This document shows, piece by piece, positions 9,352-18,708 of a DNA stretch of 64,000 nt. The position numbers and the translations under genes are program-made. The stretch is from NCBI RefSeq assembly GCF_037622515.1, contig NZ_JBBJCN010000001.1, positions 310,001 through 374,000 on the forward strand, written 5' to 3'. The notes under the pieces were generated by a model that had not been told where the DNA came from, searched no databases, and saw only the letters and a program-made list of their open reading frames with translations. Every line of letters starts with the position of its first letter. The stretch's first letter is position 1. The DNA is from Paradesertivirga superstes (GTDB lineage: Bacteria > Bacteroidota > Bacteroidia > Sphingobacteriales > Sphingobacteriaceae).

Positions 9352-10371
9352 ATGGAAGAAGAACACTACCAAAAGCTTATAATTGATTATTTTGAAAAAA
9401 GGATCAGTGATGAGGGCTTTTCCGAGCTCACAGAATGGATAGAATGCAGCTCAGAAAACCTGGATCATTTCAGGGAACATCTACAGATACTAGAATCATC
9501 AAAATATTATTTTAAGGAGCCGGTTTTACAACAAAAGGTTTGGGATAGGATAAGCCGGCACGTACTGACGGAAGAAAGCAATACAAACTCTCCCGTTTCA
9601 TTTAAGCCTTCATATTCATGGCTGGCTTATGCTGCTATTATCTTGCTGACATCTGTTACTTCTCTCCTTTTCTACAGGAATTCATTTAAAGTAAAAGAAT
9701 CGCGTCCGGTTTATACAGAGTTTAACAATCAAAACGGAAAACGGTCGCGTATTACCCTCCCGGATAGTTCGATTGTCTATCTAAATGGGGCTAGCAAATT
9801 GCGCTATCCTAAAGCTTTTAGCGGAGATACACGTGAGGTTTTTTTGGAAGGGGAAGCTTTTTTTGAAGTTGTTCACGATAAAGAAAGGCCCTTTATTGTG
9901 CAGAGCGGGAAAGTAAATACCACGGTATTGGGAACCAGCTTCAATGTAACAGCTTTCAAGGGAGATAACAGGGTTGCTGTAACTGTACAATCGGGTAAAG
10001 TTGGGGTAAGTATAAAACGTGAAGGAAATAGAAAATTTTTGCAATATCTCTTTCCGGATCAGCAGCTCGATATCAATACAATAACAGGCGATTTCTCCTT
10101 TAATACCCTGGATGCAGCAAATATTACTTCATGGAAAGATGACAGGATCGTTTTTAACAACAATTCATTAGAGGAAATCGGCCGCACTTTGGAGCGATGG
10201 TACGATGTAAAGGTGGTTCTATCGAATCCGGAAAATTCATCATCCAGATTTACAGCAAAATTTGATTACCTGCCGCTTAACCAGCTTATGGAGATATTCG
10301 CGCAACTATCAGGCTGTACTTACACCATACAACAGAATCAATTAATCATTAACAATAAAAACTGCAAATAG
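9352..10371 (+). CDS. FecR-family anti-sigma factor
   Basis: The 339-residue protein has a cytoplasmic N-terminal helical part (about 1-85) and one transmembrane helix (about 90-108; SWLAYAAIILLTSVTSLLFY). A periplasmic FecR domain follows (about 120-230; TEFNNQNGKRSRITLPDSSI, VFLEGEAFFEVVHD, GTSFNVTAF). A C-terminal DUF4974-type domain comes last (about 265-335; VFNNNSLEEIGRTLERWYDV). In this family the periplasmic part senses the signalling domain of a cognate receptor and the cytoplasmic part holds the ECF sigma factor. Its position between the sigma gene and the SusC gene names both partners. Confidence 0.93.
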   Translation: MEEEHYQKLIIDYFEKRISDEGFSELTEWIECSSENLDHFREHLQILESSKYYFKEPVLQQKVWDRISRHVLTEESNTNSPVSFKPSYSWLAYAAIILLTSVTSLLFYRNSFKVKESRPVYTEFNNQNGKRSRITLPDSSIVYLNGASKLRYPKAFSGDTREVFLEGEAFFEVVHDKERPFIVQSGKVNTTVLGTSFNVTAFKGDNRVAVTVQSGKVGVSIKREGNRKFLQYLFPDQQLDINTITGDFSFNTLDAANITSWKDDRIVFNNNSLEEIGRTLERWYDVKVVLSNPENSSSRFTAKFDYLPLNQLMEIFAQLSGCTYTIQQNQLIINNKNCK

Positions 10372-10514
10372 GAGGAATATGTATTAGGTTTCAATTAAAA
10401 AAACCGCGGCTGCTGGAACGGCCACGGCTCTTTCAAAAAAGTTTTTCACCCATCGTTAAATAAGTATAAAACAAAGTAAATATATGAAAAGTCAGAACGT
10501 GCGTCAAAAATATC

Positions 10515-13500
10515 ATGAGGCAAACTTCTTCATTGCTACTTAAAAGAACAACAAAAATGAAAATACACGTTCGACGGAAAAAATGTATCCAAACGAATTT
10601 TTTAAAAGTGCTGATATTGACGGCATTAGTAATCCTGCAGCCCTCCTTTATTTTTTCAAGTGTTCGGGCCCAGTCTGTTATTAATCAAAAAATCAATTGG
10701 GGCGCCAGCAACGTCTCTCTGAAAAATGCCTTTGAAGAAATTGAAAAATTAAGCGGTACTTCTATTAATTATAACAATGCTCAGCTTAACGATCAGGCGA
10801 TTATTAAGGTTCCAAAAGCAGAGCGGACGGTTTCAGAAACCCTTAATATTTTGTTAAAGGGAAGGAAATTAACCTTTAAGCTGGCAGGAGAAAAGAACAT
10901 TTTAATAATTGCAAATGCGAGCGGAACATTGTCGGGAAAAGTTACCGATGAAATGGGAGATCCCCTGCCCGGAGCCTCCGTTAAAATAGTTGAATTAAAC
11001 AGGAGTGTAATCACAAAGGCTGATGGATCTTATTCCTTAATTGTTGAGCCTGGTATTTACACTGTAGAAGTAAACTATATATCTTTCCATACAGAAAGGT
11101 TTCAGCGCGTTGAGGTTAACGAAACTAAAAGTACTATTTTAAATATCAGATTAAGACCTGATGCCCTCGCATTACAAGAGGTTATTATTACTACTGCTTT
11201 AGGATTAAAACGCGAGCAAAAATCGCTCGGTTTCGCCACATCTACAATTGATAGCACGGCGCTTACAAATGCGGTTTCCAGTAACTGGACCGACGCGCTA
11301 TCCGGGAAAGTTGCCGGTTTAAACCTTGTTCGTAATAGCGGTCCGGGCGGTTCAAACAAGATCATCCTTCGTGGTGAGAATAACCTTACCGGTGATAACG
11401 AGGCGCTGATCGTTATTGATGGTGTGGTTGCCAGCGCCAGCAGTGCCCGAAGAGGATCTCCATCAGGAGGTGTCTATGGTGTATCAGGCGACAATATGCC
11501 GGTGGATTATGGAAGCGCCATCAACGACATAAATCCCGAAGATATAGAGAGTGTAACCGTACTGAAAGGACCAGGGGCATCTGCACTTTACGGACAACGC
11601 GGTGCCAATGGTGCGATATTGATCACAACCAAATCAGGAAATAATAAACGGAAAACGTTAGGCGTCAATTTTACTCATAACACAACGTTTGAAGACATTA
11701 ACCGGAAACCTGAGTTGCAGAGGGAATATGGACAGGGCCTTGGGGGCGCCGCTTATTTTTCGAGGGGTGCATCAGCCGATGGACCTAATACCAATTCGAC
11801 AAGTTCTGCCTGGGGTCCGAAATTCGACGGACAGTCTTATTTTCAGTATGATCCGGCAACTCAGGCTACCGGCTTAACCCGTACACCCTGGGTTGCTAAA
11901 GCTAACCCGATAAATGCTTTTTTTAAAACAGGGTACGAAACCAGTAACTCAGCTAGCCTTGATGGCAACGTAAAAAACACGAATCTTCGCCTGGCTATAA
12001 ACCACAATATAAACGAGTGGATTGCGCCAAATACCGGCTACGATCGTACTTCCGTTGCTTTATCGGCTAATTCAAAGATCACAAAAAAGCTGACGCTTAC
12101 TGCTAAAGCTACTTACAATAACAAAAACAGTGACAACCTGCCCACCACGGGTTTTGGTAACCAGGCTTATATGTACTGGGTATATTTTTCACAACCTAAC
12201 GTAGATCCAAATTATTACAAAGATTATTGGGTCCACGGGTCGGAGTATACCAAGTTTATTAATATCACTACCACTACACTCGAGTCGCCGTATGCAATAT
12301 CTTACGAGTATCTGAACACACAGCGTCGTAACGGAGTTCTGGGTAATATCCAGCTTTCGTATCAGCTTGCAAAAGGACTGATGTCACAAGTGCGCACCTC
12401 GCTCGATTTAAACAAAAATGCAACCGAGCAGCTGCGGCCTTATGATGCCGCCGGAGCAAAATTCGCACAAGGTTCATACCGTATTCAGGATGCTACAACC
12501 TACGAGCAAAATACTGATGTTCTGCTAAAGTACGACAGGGAGATCAACAAGGATATTAACCTGACTGTAACCGGAGGAGGCAGTATTCTAAAGAACGAAT
12601 ACAGGAAAGGTGAGAGCCGGGCAGATGGTTTGAAAGAGCCGAACATTTACGATCTCTCTAATAACATAAATCCAATCATTTCAGTGCCTGATACTGCAAG
12701 ATACCGGTTTAATAGCGTATATGGGTTGATTTCGGCCTCGTATAAAGACTACCTCTTTGTGGATGTTACCGGCCGTCAGGACTGGAGCAGCGTTTTGGCT
12801 TCGCCTTTACGGACAGCGGATGTCGGGTTCTTTTACCCATCGGTTAACATGGCCTTTATACCGTCAGATTTTTGGGACCTCCCAAAAACCTTCAATTTTG
12901 TTAAGTTAAGGGCATCCTATTCACAGGTAGGTAGCGGCAGTACGGTGCCTTACCGTACTGCGTATAACTATTTACCGGCTAACAACGGATTGTATCCTAA
13001 TGGCTCTACAACCAATCCCACACTCCTTCCGGCATTAAACCTGAAACCGCTCATGACCACTACCTATGAGGTAGGAACAGACGTTCGGATGTTTAAGAAC
13101 CGGTTGAATGTTGACGTTGCTTTATACACGGGAAACACAAAGAACCAGATCCTTAGCCGTGTAGTTGACCGGTCGTCGGGTTATGCGAGTGCCGTAATCA
13201 ATGCCGGCCGAATCAATAATAAAGGTATCGAAATCGGCATAAACGGAACTCCACTCCAAGTGAAGGGCAAAAACGCTTTCAAGTGGACCGCCACAGCTAC
13301 ATTCTCTGCTAACCGAAATGAGATTAAGGAGTTGCTGGACAGCTCGGTAGTTCTTCGTAATAGCCCGATCGGTAACGCCCAGGTTGTTGCAAACATTGGA
13401 GGCAGTATTGGAGATATGTACGGGCTTGGATTCGTTCGTTCGCCCGACGGGCAGATGGTTTATAAAGATGGAATGCCACTGATCGCTCCGGATCCGGTTT

Positions 13501-14051
13501 ATCTTGGTAACTCCCTCCCGAAATTTAAAACCAGCCTTGGAAGTACATTCAGCTACAAAAGTGTGAGTTTAAGTGCGTTATTCGACGCTCAGTTCGGTGC
13601 GGTTGGCAATGCATTTTCACTAGCCCGTATAGCTGAAAACGGAAAGTCAGCTCTTACTCTTCCCGGACGATACAATGGTATTATTGGAAATGGAGTTATG
13701 CTGGATTCCGAAGGAACTTACCGTCCGAACGATGTGATTGCAACAAATATTCCAGCATATTATAAAACCGTTTATTACGATAATGCAGAAGGTACTATGT
13801 ACAGCACCGACTTTGTTAAGTTCCGTGAAGCGAACCTGAACTATTCGTTACCAACGCGTTTTGTTGAGAGAATGGGACTGAAAAAAGTTACTATCGGTGG
13901 CTTTGGACGTAACCTATACATTTGGTCGCCATGGCCTGTTTTCGATCCTGAGTTTGGTTCATTATCTGGTAACGATATCGTAACAGGTTTTGAGGTCGGA
14001 CAACTTCCATCAACACGCACTTACGGATTTCGTCTAGTTGTGGGTCTTTAA
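10515..14051 (+). CDS. SusC/RagA-family TonB-linked outer-membrane protein with STN signalling domain
   Basis: The 1178-residue protein has a signal peptide (VLILTALVILQPSFIFSSVRAQ) and an STN domain (about 60-130; VSLKNAFEEIEKLSGTSINY) that is expected to contact FecR. A carboxypeptidase-like domain follows (about 138-215; GKVTDEMGDPLPGASVKI), then the SusC plug (WTDALSGKVAGLNLVRNSGP, IDGVV, SVTVLKGPGASALYGQRGAN) and a beta-barrel ending in YGFRLVVGL. The first ATG is used here. An ATG at 10557 (MKIHVRRKK) gives a more normal signal peptide and may be the real start. With the SusD lipoprotein it should form a lidded transporter for an oligomeric substrate. The downstream glycerophosphodiesterase suggests a phosphodiester-containing substrate (inference). 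Confidence 0.95.
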   Translation: MRQTSSLLLKRTTKMKIHVRRKKCIQTNFLKVLILTALVILQPSFIFSSVRAQSVINQKINWGASNVSLKNAFEEIEKLSGTSINYNNAQLNDQAIIKVPKAERTVSETLNILLKGRKLTFKLAGEKNILIIANASGTLSGKVTDEMGDPLPGASVKIVELNRSVITKADGSYSLIVEPGIYTVEVNYISFHTERFQRVEVNETKSTILNIRLRPDALALQEVIITTALGLKREQKSLGFATSTIDSTALTNAVSSNWTDALSGKVAGLNLVRNSGPGGSNKIILRGENNLTGDNEALIVIDGVVASASSARRGSPSGGVYGVSGDNMPVDYGSAINDINPEDIESVTVLKGPGASALYGQRGANGAILITTKSGNNKRKTLGVNFTHNTTFEDINRKPELQREYGQGLGGAAYFSRGASADGPNTNSTSSAWGPKFDGQSYFQYDPATQATGLTRTPWVAKANPINAFFKTGYETSNSASLDGNVKNTNLRLAINHNINEWIAPNTGYDRTSVALSANSKITKKLTLTAKATYNNKNSDNLPTTGFGNQAYMYWVYFSQPNVDPNYYKDYWVHGSEYTKFINITTTTLESPYAISYEYLNTQRRNGVLGNIQLSYQLAKGLMSQVRTSLDLNKNATEQLRPYDAAGAKFAQGSYRIQDATTYEQNTDVLLKYDREINKDINLTVTGGGSILKNEYRKGESRADGLKEPNIYDLSNNINPIISVPDTARYRFNSVYGLISASYKDYLFVDVTGRQDWSSVLASPLRTADVGFFYPSVNMAFIPSDFWDLPKTFNFVKLRASYSQVGSGSTVPYRTAYNYLPANNGLYPNGSTTNPTLLPALNLKPLMTTTYEVGTDVRMFKNRLNVDVALYTGNTKNQILSRVVDRSSGYASAVINAGRINNKGIEIGINGTPLQVKGKNAFKWTATATFSANRNEIKELLDSSVVLRNSPIGNAQVVANIGGSIGDMYGLGFVRSPDGQMVYKDGMPLIAPDPVYLGNSLPKFKTSLGSTFSYKSVSLSALFDAQFGAVGNAFSLARIAENGKSALTLPGRYNGIIGNGVMLDSEGTYRPNDVIATNIPAYYKTVYYDNAEGTMYSTDFVKFREANLNYSLPTRFVERMGLKKVTIGGFGRNLYIWSPWPVFDPEFGSLSGNDIVTGFEVGQLPSTRTYGFRLVVGL

Positions 14052-14061
14052 CAGATAAAAA

Positions 14062-14114
14062 AATGAAACCTGCATGAGCTTCCTTTTACAAACTAAGATA
14101 AATAAGCTCATGCA
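14062..14114 (+). repeat. Stem-loop copy 1 in the susC-susD spacer
   Basis: Perfect 11-bp arms TGCATGAGCTT (14071-14081) and AAGCTCATGCA (14104-14114) enclose a 22-nt loop, 20 bp after the susC stop. The left side is preceded by AATGAAACC, as in copy 2. There is no T-run, so this is probably an mRNA-stability or processing element rather than a terminator. Confidence 0.6.
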
Positions 14115-14120
14115 AGCCCT

Positions 14121-14147
14121 TTCGAACGAAGCCGGGCGGACTTCATT
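14121..14147 (+). repeat. Dispersed REP-like element, copy A
   Basis: CGAACGAAGCCGGGCG (14123-14138) followed by GACTTCATT. The same 16-base core occurs at 15852-15867 and, inverted, at 19308-19323. GAAG and CTTC flank a GC-rich centre and can pair. Confidence 0.55.
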
Positions 14148-14170
14148 GCCATTAAAACAAATTATATTCT

Positions 14171-14225
14171 AATGAAACCATCATGAGTTTGCTCTCACAA
14201 ACGCAATGAATAAAACTCATGATGG
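14171..14225 (+). repeat. Stem-loop copy 2 in the susC-susD spacer
   Basis: Perfect 13-bp arms CCATCATGAGTTT (14178-14190) and AAACTCATGATGG (14213-14225) enclose a 22-nt loop, preceded by AATGAAACC (14171-14179). It aligns with copy 1, and the differences in the stem are compensatory (GAGCTT/AAGCTC against GAGTTT/AAACTC). Confidence 0.6.
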
Positions 14226-14256
14226 CTTCATCTCAGTTAAAAACAATTAGATTCTA

Positions 14257-15810
14257 ATGAAAAATATTAAGATAAAATTAACCTGTATTGCTTTAATTGT
14301 CAGCAGCATTATGCCTTCGTGTGAAGACTTCACGGAAGTTAACACCGACCCGATCGGTAACAAAACTACCTCGCCCGCCCAGCTTTTGGCTCCCTCACTG
14401 GTGAATTTGCTTTCAGTGAATATGCTGCGGGGGCGCACATTCAACAATGAGCTTATGCAGGTATCGGTATCCCTCAGCGATGCTGAGGGAACAGTAAACC
14501 GGTATGATTTTCGCCGTAACTGGGCCGATTATACCTGGAACGGTTTGTTCACCGAGCTAACTAACGTCAGGGATATCTATACGCTGGCCAGTCAGCCAGA
14601 GTACCAGAATAGTTCGCTCATGGGTATTTCAAGAATTCTCGAAGCTTATGCGTTCTCCATTTTAACAGATACCTATGGCGATATTCCTTACACTGAGGCT
14701 AACAAAGGTAAAGAAGGAATTGTAGAGCCTAAATTCGACAGGCAAAAAGATATTTATCTCGACTTGTTCAAAAAACTGGAAGAGGCAAATACCCTGTTAA
14801 CAGCCGGAACCCCCATTAGTGAGAGCAGCGACCCGGTTTTCAATGGCGACATTGCGAAATGGCGCAAACTCGGCAACTCGTTGTATCTGCGCTTATTACT
14901 TCGTATTTCAGGTAAGGCTGAAGTTTCAGAAACGGTTGTCGACAAATTTAAAGAGATTGTTACCAATCCGGCCAAGTACCCGATCATGAACTCCAATAGC
15001 GACAGTGCGAAACTCCTTTGGACCACTTCCGTCACTAGTACCGCCTTGTACTCGTCGCCTTATACAAGTATTCGCGGACTTGATTTCAGGAGCGCCATAT
15101 CAAAGTTCTTTATTGACAACTTACGTGATTGGGGGCACCCTGTTTTAAATAGCGCGGCGTATGGAAAAAACGGTGTTAACCGCTGGGGTATAAGTACGGT
15201 AGGAGGAAACCTGATTGGTGTGCCAAGCGGATTTAGTCCTGGCAGTGTAAGCGCTGGTCTGTCTTCGTTTTATTCTTACGACAATGTTCCGGGCACCGGT
15301 ACAGCAAACGCTGGGCATAGCCTCCAGGTTGACCCATACACCGGCATTATCATGAACGTAGCTGAAGTTGATTTTATCCTTGCCGAGGGTGTTTTAAAGG
15401 GATGGATAAGCGGTTCGGTGGCAACATACTATAATAAAGGGGTTTTAGACATGATCCAGTATTGGATCCCGGCCTATCCAGCCGGTAATTTATCCGGCTA
15501 TATGACTAATGCAGACATTCTGTGGGAGGATGCTCAGCCATTGGAAAATAAAATGGAGGCGCTTCACCTGCAAAAGTATTATGCCTTGTTCCTGGTAGAT
15601 TCAGAACAATGGGCCGAGTATCGTCGTACCGGTCATCCGGCTCTCCCAATCAACGTGGCAGGGACCACCTTTGAAAACGGTGGCATTATGCCAGCACGCT
15701 TATACTACCCTGTTATTGTTCAAACGGCCAACCGCGATAACTATAATGCGACTATAGCTATACAAGGGCCAGATCAGATCAATACGCGAATTTGGTGGCA
15801 GAAACCGTAG
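14257..15810 (+). CDS. SusD/RagB-family outer-membrane lipoprotein (SusD-like_2 type)
   Basis: The 517-residue protein begins with a lipoprotein signal (IALIVSSIMPSCEDF) whose cysteine would be lipidated. It then shows the SusD-like_2 pattern: EVNTDPIGNKTTSPAQLLAP, a helical region with YAFSILTDTYGDIPYTEA, and a C-terminal block AEVDFILAEGV and EQWAEYRRTGHPALP. It binds substrate as the lid over its SusC partner at the cell surface. It lies downstream of susC on the same strand, separated by a 205-bp spacer with two stem-loops and a REP-like element. Such spacers can give different mRNA levels for susC and susD (inference). Confidence 0.94.
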   Translation: MKNIKIKLTCIALIVSSIMPSCEDFTEVNTDPIGNKTTSPAQLLAPSLVNLLSVNMLRGRTFNNELMQVSVSLSDAEGTVNRYDFRRNWADYTWNGLFTELTNVRDIYTLASQPEYQNSSLMGISRILEAYAFSILTDTYGDIPYTEANKGKEGIVEPKFDRQKDIYLDLFKKLEEANTLLTAGTPISESSDPVFNGDIAKWRKLGNSLYLRLLLRISGKAEVSETVVDKFKEIVTNPAKYPIMNSNSDSAKLLWTTSVTSTALYSSPYTSIRGLDFRSAISKFFIDNLRDWGHPVLNSAAYGKNGVNRWGISTVGGNLIGVPSGFSPGSVSAGLSSFYSYDNVPGTGTANAGHSLQVDPYTGIIMNVAEVDFILAEGVLKGWISGSVATYYNKGVLDMIQYWIPAYPAGNLSGYMTNADILWEDAQPLENKMEALHLQKYYALFLVDSEQWAEYRRTGHPALPINVAGTTFENGGIMPARLYYPVIVQTANRDNYNATIAIQGPDQINTRIWWQKP

Positions 15811-15848
15811 TAAACTGATAAACTTATAAATCACGAAACCTGCATCCC

Positions 15849-15876
15849 GTCCGAACGAAGCCGGGCGAACTTCATT
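15849..15876 (+). repeat. Dispersed REP-like element, copy B
   Basis: CGAACGAAGCCGGGCG (15852-15867) is preceded by GTC and followed by AACTTCATT. It sits in the susD to DUF5689 spacer. The string GAAACCTGCAT just before it (15835-15845) also occurs at 14065-14075, so the two spacers share more than one element. Confidence 0.55.
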
Positions 15877-15950
15877 ACGATAAAAAACAACCTGCGAAGC
15901 AAGCATGAGTCGCCATTAAAAAAATAAATAGTAACGAATAATTATATACA

Positions 15951-17507
15951 ATGAAAAAGATATTAATTAATTATTTTCTTCTCATCTCCTTCGCTGTAGC
16001 CTGGTTGGGATGTGATGATAAAAATACATACGAGGGCGGCATGGCCAGCCCTTATATTTTTACTTTCGATCTGCGTAAGATCTATAAGGACGCTGACGTA
16101 GTGCTTACTACCGAGAATATGGCAGGCGCAAATTCGGTAGAAGGAGTTGTTGTTTCCGATCACACCTCTAAAAATATGCTTGCAGGTTACCTGATAGTTC
16201 AAAATTCCCGCAAGGCATCTTCAGGAGACTCGATCAGAGGCATTGCAATCGCTGTTGGTTCTGCTGCAGCAAATTATAAATCGGGCGATCTGGTACGCGT
16301 GAAACTTGAAGGAAAAACACTGGCCCTGCGTAACGGAATGCTCCAGGTGCTGGATGTTCCGGAATCAGACATCATAAAAGTGTCGTCAGGAAATACGATC
16401 CAGACAACTATGGCGACCACAGCCGCAATTCTGACTGACCCGAAACGCTACGAAAATACACAGGTTACCGTAGCAAAAGCTACCTTTAATCCGCCGTTAG
16501 GCCCTGCCGGAACCTACTCAGGAGATAAACTGATAAACGATGCGTTCGGCGATCTCATCCTCAGGACAGATGCTGGTGCAACTTTTGCGAATGATAAGCC
16601 AAACGTTTACGCCAACTACACCGGTGTAATAGTATTGACGGCCGATGATTACGGCAAACTTACTCCACACTTAAGGATGCGCAATACGGCAGACGCAAAG
16701 GTACTTACACCACCAGAACAGCCACCATTCGTTATCACAGGTATTTGTGCTGACCCTAAAGGTTCGGATGCTAATTATGAATATATACAGTTCAGAGCCT
16801 TGCGGGATGTTAATTTCGCAACCGAAAGTTACTCTGTGGTAACTACTAACAATGCGGGAACTCCAGGGACTCCGCCTTACGGATGGGGTACAGGCGGTGC
16901 AAGAACCTACAAGATAAATATGACTTCCGGTACAGTAGTTAAAGGCGACTATTTTTACGTCGGAGGTACCCTTAAACGGATCAACGGCCCCGGTTCTACA
17001 GATATATCGACGTCTAAGTGGATCCGGTCATATGACTACAATAGCCTTGCCAGTGATCTTCTGAACGGTTCTAGCCCGGCAGGTGGTACCAAAACCGGTA
17101 ATTTGCTTGCCAATAGCGGCAACGCCTCTGGTGTAGCGGTGTTTAAAGGCATCGTGGTGGATATAAACTCCGTGCCCATAGATGTGATCTTTATTGGAAC
17201 AGGTGGTACTATCTATAGTGCGGGTCCGCCCGCAGGTGGCTATCGTATTACAACCACCGATCTTTACGACAGGTTTGATCCGAGTACAGGAGCTCCCCAG
17301 GAATTTTATCGTGCGGGAACCAATCTTACCGGTTTTCCTTATCTAACACCCGGAGATGCGGGATTTTTTCAGGCCTTTGGCGGTGCTTACGATACCGGCC
17401 TTGGGAAATGGACTAAAGTCAGATCACAAAAAGGTATCCTGATGACACCTGCCTCAACAGTAGCTGAGATAGAAAACGTAGCTGATATAACTACCGAAAT
17501 TAAGTAG
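15951..17507 (+). CDS. DUF5689-domain lipoprotein of the SusCD locus
   Basis: The 518-residue protein has a lipoprotein signal (AVAWLGCDDKNTYEGG). Its first half shows the DUF5689 pattern (about 50-235; VEGVVVSDHTSKNMLAGYLI, IRGIAIAVG, YKSGDLVRVKLEG, VLTADDYGKLTPHLRMRNTA), an OB-like nucleic-acid or ligand-binding-like fold found next to SusCD pairs. The second half (about 255-518; ITGICADPKGSDANYEYIQF) resembles a lamin-tail-like beta domain. It is the third gene after susC and susD and is followed by a strong terminator. It should be a surface lipoprotein that assists substrate binding. No catalytic residues are recognised. Confidence 0.85.
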   Translation: MKKILINYFLLISFAVAWLGCDDKNTYEGGMASPYIFTFDLRKIYKDADVVLTTENMAGANSVEGVVVSDHTSKNMLAGYLIVQNSRKASSGDSIRGIAIAVGSAAANYKSGDLVRVKLEGKTLALRNGMLQVLDVPESDIIKVSSGNTIQTTMATTAAILTDPKRYENTQVTVAKATFNPPLGPAGTYSGDKLINDAFGDLILRTDAGATFANDKPNVYANYTGVIVLTADDYGKLTPHLRMRNTADAKVLTPPEQPPFVITGICADPKGSDANYEYIQFRALRDVNFATESYSVVTTNNAGTPGTPPYGWGTGGARTYKINMTSGTVVKGDYFYVGGTLKRINGPGSTDISTSKWIRSYDYNSLASDLLNGSSPAGGTKTGNLLANSGNASGVAVFKGIVVDINSVPIDVIFIGTGGTIYSAGPPAGGYRITTTDLYDRFDPSTGAPQEFYRAGTNLTGFPYLTPGDAGFFQAFGGAYDTGLGKWTKVRSQKGILMTPASTVAEIENVADITTEIK

Positions 17508-17529
17508 CCTTAATCAGACCTCATCATCT

Positions 17530-17561
17530 AAACGGAAGCTCAATTGAGCTTCCGTTTTTCA
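17530..17561 (+). terminator. Terminator after the SusCD-DUF5689 unit
   Basis: The 28-base perfect palindrome 17530-17557 (arms AAACGGAAGCTCAA / TTGAGCTTCCGTTT) runs into T residues, 22 bp after the DUF5689 stop. It closes the ECF-regulated operon before the glycerophosphodiesterase gene. Confidence 0.85.
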
Positions 17562-17706
17562 ATACCTCTTTATTGCCGATCCGAAGGCAACGAGGCGCTT
17601 TTTTATCAGTCATTGAAATCGAAACAAGGTGGTCGCAACTAACTTATTCGGCGAAAAGTACGGGCGCACCATCGATGAGTAACAAAAGTAACCGAATTAC
17701 TGTGCT

Positions 17707-18597
17707 ATGAAAAAAACACTATATATTGTTTTGGCAGTCCTTCTCTCAACAGGAGGCTGTAAGACCCGACAGCCTTTGCAGATTCAGCCGCTTCCGTCTT
17801 TTGATCGTGAGGCGCATCGTGGTGGGCGTGGATTGAATCCCGAAAACACGATTCCTGCCATGTTGAAAGCCATTGACCTGGGCGTTACTACCTTAGAGAT
17901 GGATGCACATATAACAAGTGATAGAAAGGTTGTTTTAATGCACGATGACCAGATTAACCCTCTTTTCACCCTAAATAATGGTAAGGAGCTGACTAAAGAA
18001 GAGGCCAAAAAGTCGGTAATTTATCAAATGAATTATACAGACCTGGATAGATTTGATGTTGGTTCTAAATATTATTCTGCATTTCCTCAGCAAGTAAAAC
18101 AGCAAGCTCAAATTCCCTTATTAGAAGATTTAATTGTTTCGGTACAGAATTATTTAAAAGCTACGGGTAAACCACAGGTATTTTATAATATCGAAACCAA
18201 ATCAAGTATAAAGGGAGACAATATTTTTCATCCCGAACCGGAAATATTTGTGAAATTATTAATGAATGTAATCGAAAAAAAGAAAAATATTAGCCCATGG
18301 GTAATTGTTCAATCTTTCGACCCAAGAACTTTAGAGGTTCTCCATACTCAATATCCCGAAATAAAAACGGCTTTCCTGGTATCAAACAATTCTTTGGAAG
18401 AAAACTTAAAACTATTGAGTTTTTTGCCAACCATTTATAGCCCCAATCTGAAACTGGTAACGGCCGAGCTGATCAAAGACTGTCACTATAAGGGGATGAA
18501 AATAATCCCCTGGACGGTTAACGAGAAAAATGAGATTACACGATTGAAGTTATTGGGTGTGGATGGAATTATTACGGATTATCCCAACCTTTTTTAA
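17707..18597 (+). CDS. Glycerophosphodiester phosphodiesterase lipoprotein (GlpQ/UgpQ family)
   Basis: The 296-residue protein has a lipoprotein signal (VLLSTGGCKTRQ). The GDPD TIM-barrel catalytic residues are all visible: H37 and R38 in AHRGGRG, E47 in NPENT, E64 and D66 in LEMDAH, and H79 in LMHDD. The end carries PWTVNEKNE and GVDGIITDYP, which are typical of the family. It hydrolyses deacylated phospholipid diesters to glycerol-3-phosphate and an alcohol, here in the periplasm or at the outer membrane. It follows the SusCD-DUF5689 unit on the same strand but after a terminator, so it probably has its own promoter. The context points to scavenging of phosphorus from glycerophosphodiesters. 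Confidence 0.95.
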   Translation: MKKTLYIVLAVLLSTGGCKTRQPLQIQPLPSFDREAHRGGRGLNPENTIPAMLKAIDLGVTTLEMDAHITSDRKVVLMHDDQINPLFTLNNGKELTKEEAKKSVIYQMNYTDLDRFDVGSKYYSAFPQQVKQQAQIPLLEDLIVSVQNYLKATGKPQVFYNIETKSSIKGDNIFHPEPEIFVKLLMNVIEKKKNISPWVIVQSFDPRTLEVLHTQYPEIKTAFLVSNNSLEENLKLLSFLPTIYSPNLKLVTAELIKDCHYKGMKIIPWTVNEKNEITRLKLLGVDGIITDYPNLF

Positions 18598-18622
18598 TGA
18601 CATCTCTAAAAGTTAATTTTTG

Positions 18623-18708
18623 GAACGCGGATTTATGGCAAATTCTATTTTGTGATGTTTGCAAATCCATTTTTTACCCCTATTTATAATCCGCGTTCAT
18701 TGTTTTTT
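18623..18708 (+). terminator. Long-loop terminator with possible alternative pairing after the GDPD gene
   Basis: GAACGCGGATT (18623-18633) pairs perfectly with AATCCGCGTTC (18688-18698), followed by a T7 run. Within the 54-nt loop, GCAAATCC (18661-18668) can compete for the GGATT side of the left arm together with GGCAAA, so two structures exclude each other. It may be a plain terminator or a small structured RNA. Confidence 0.5.
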
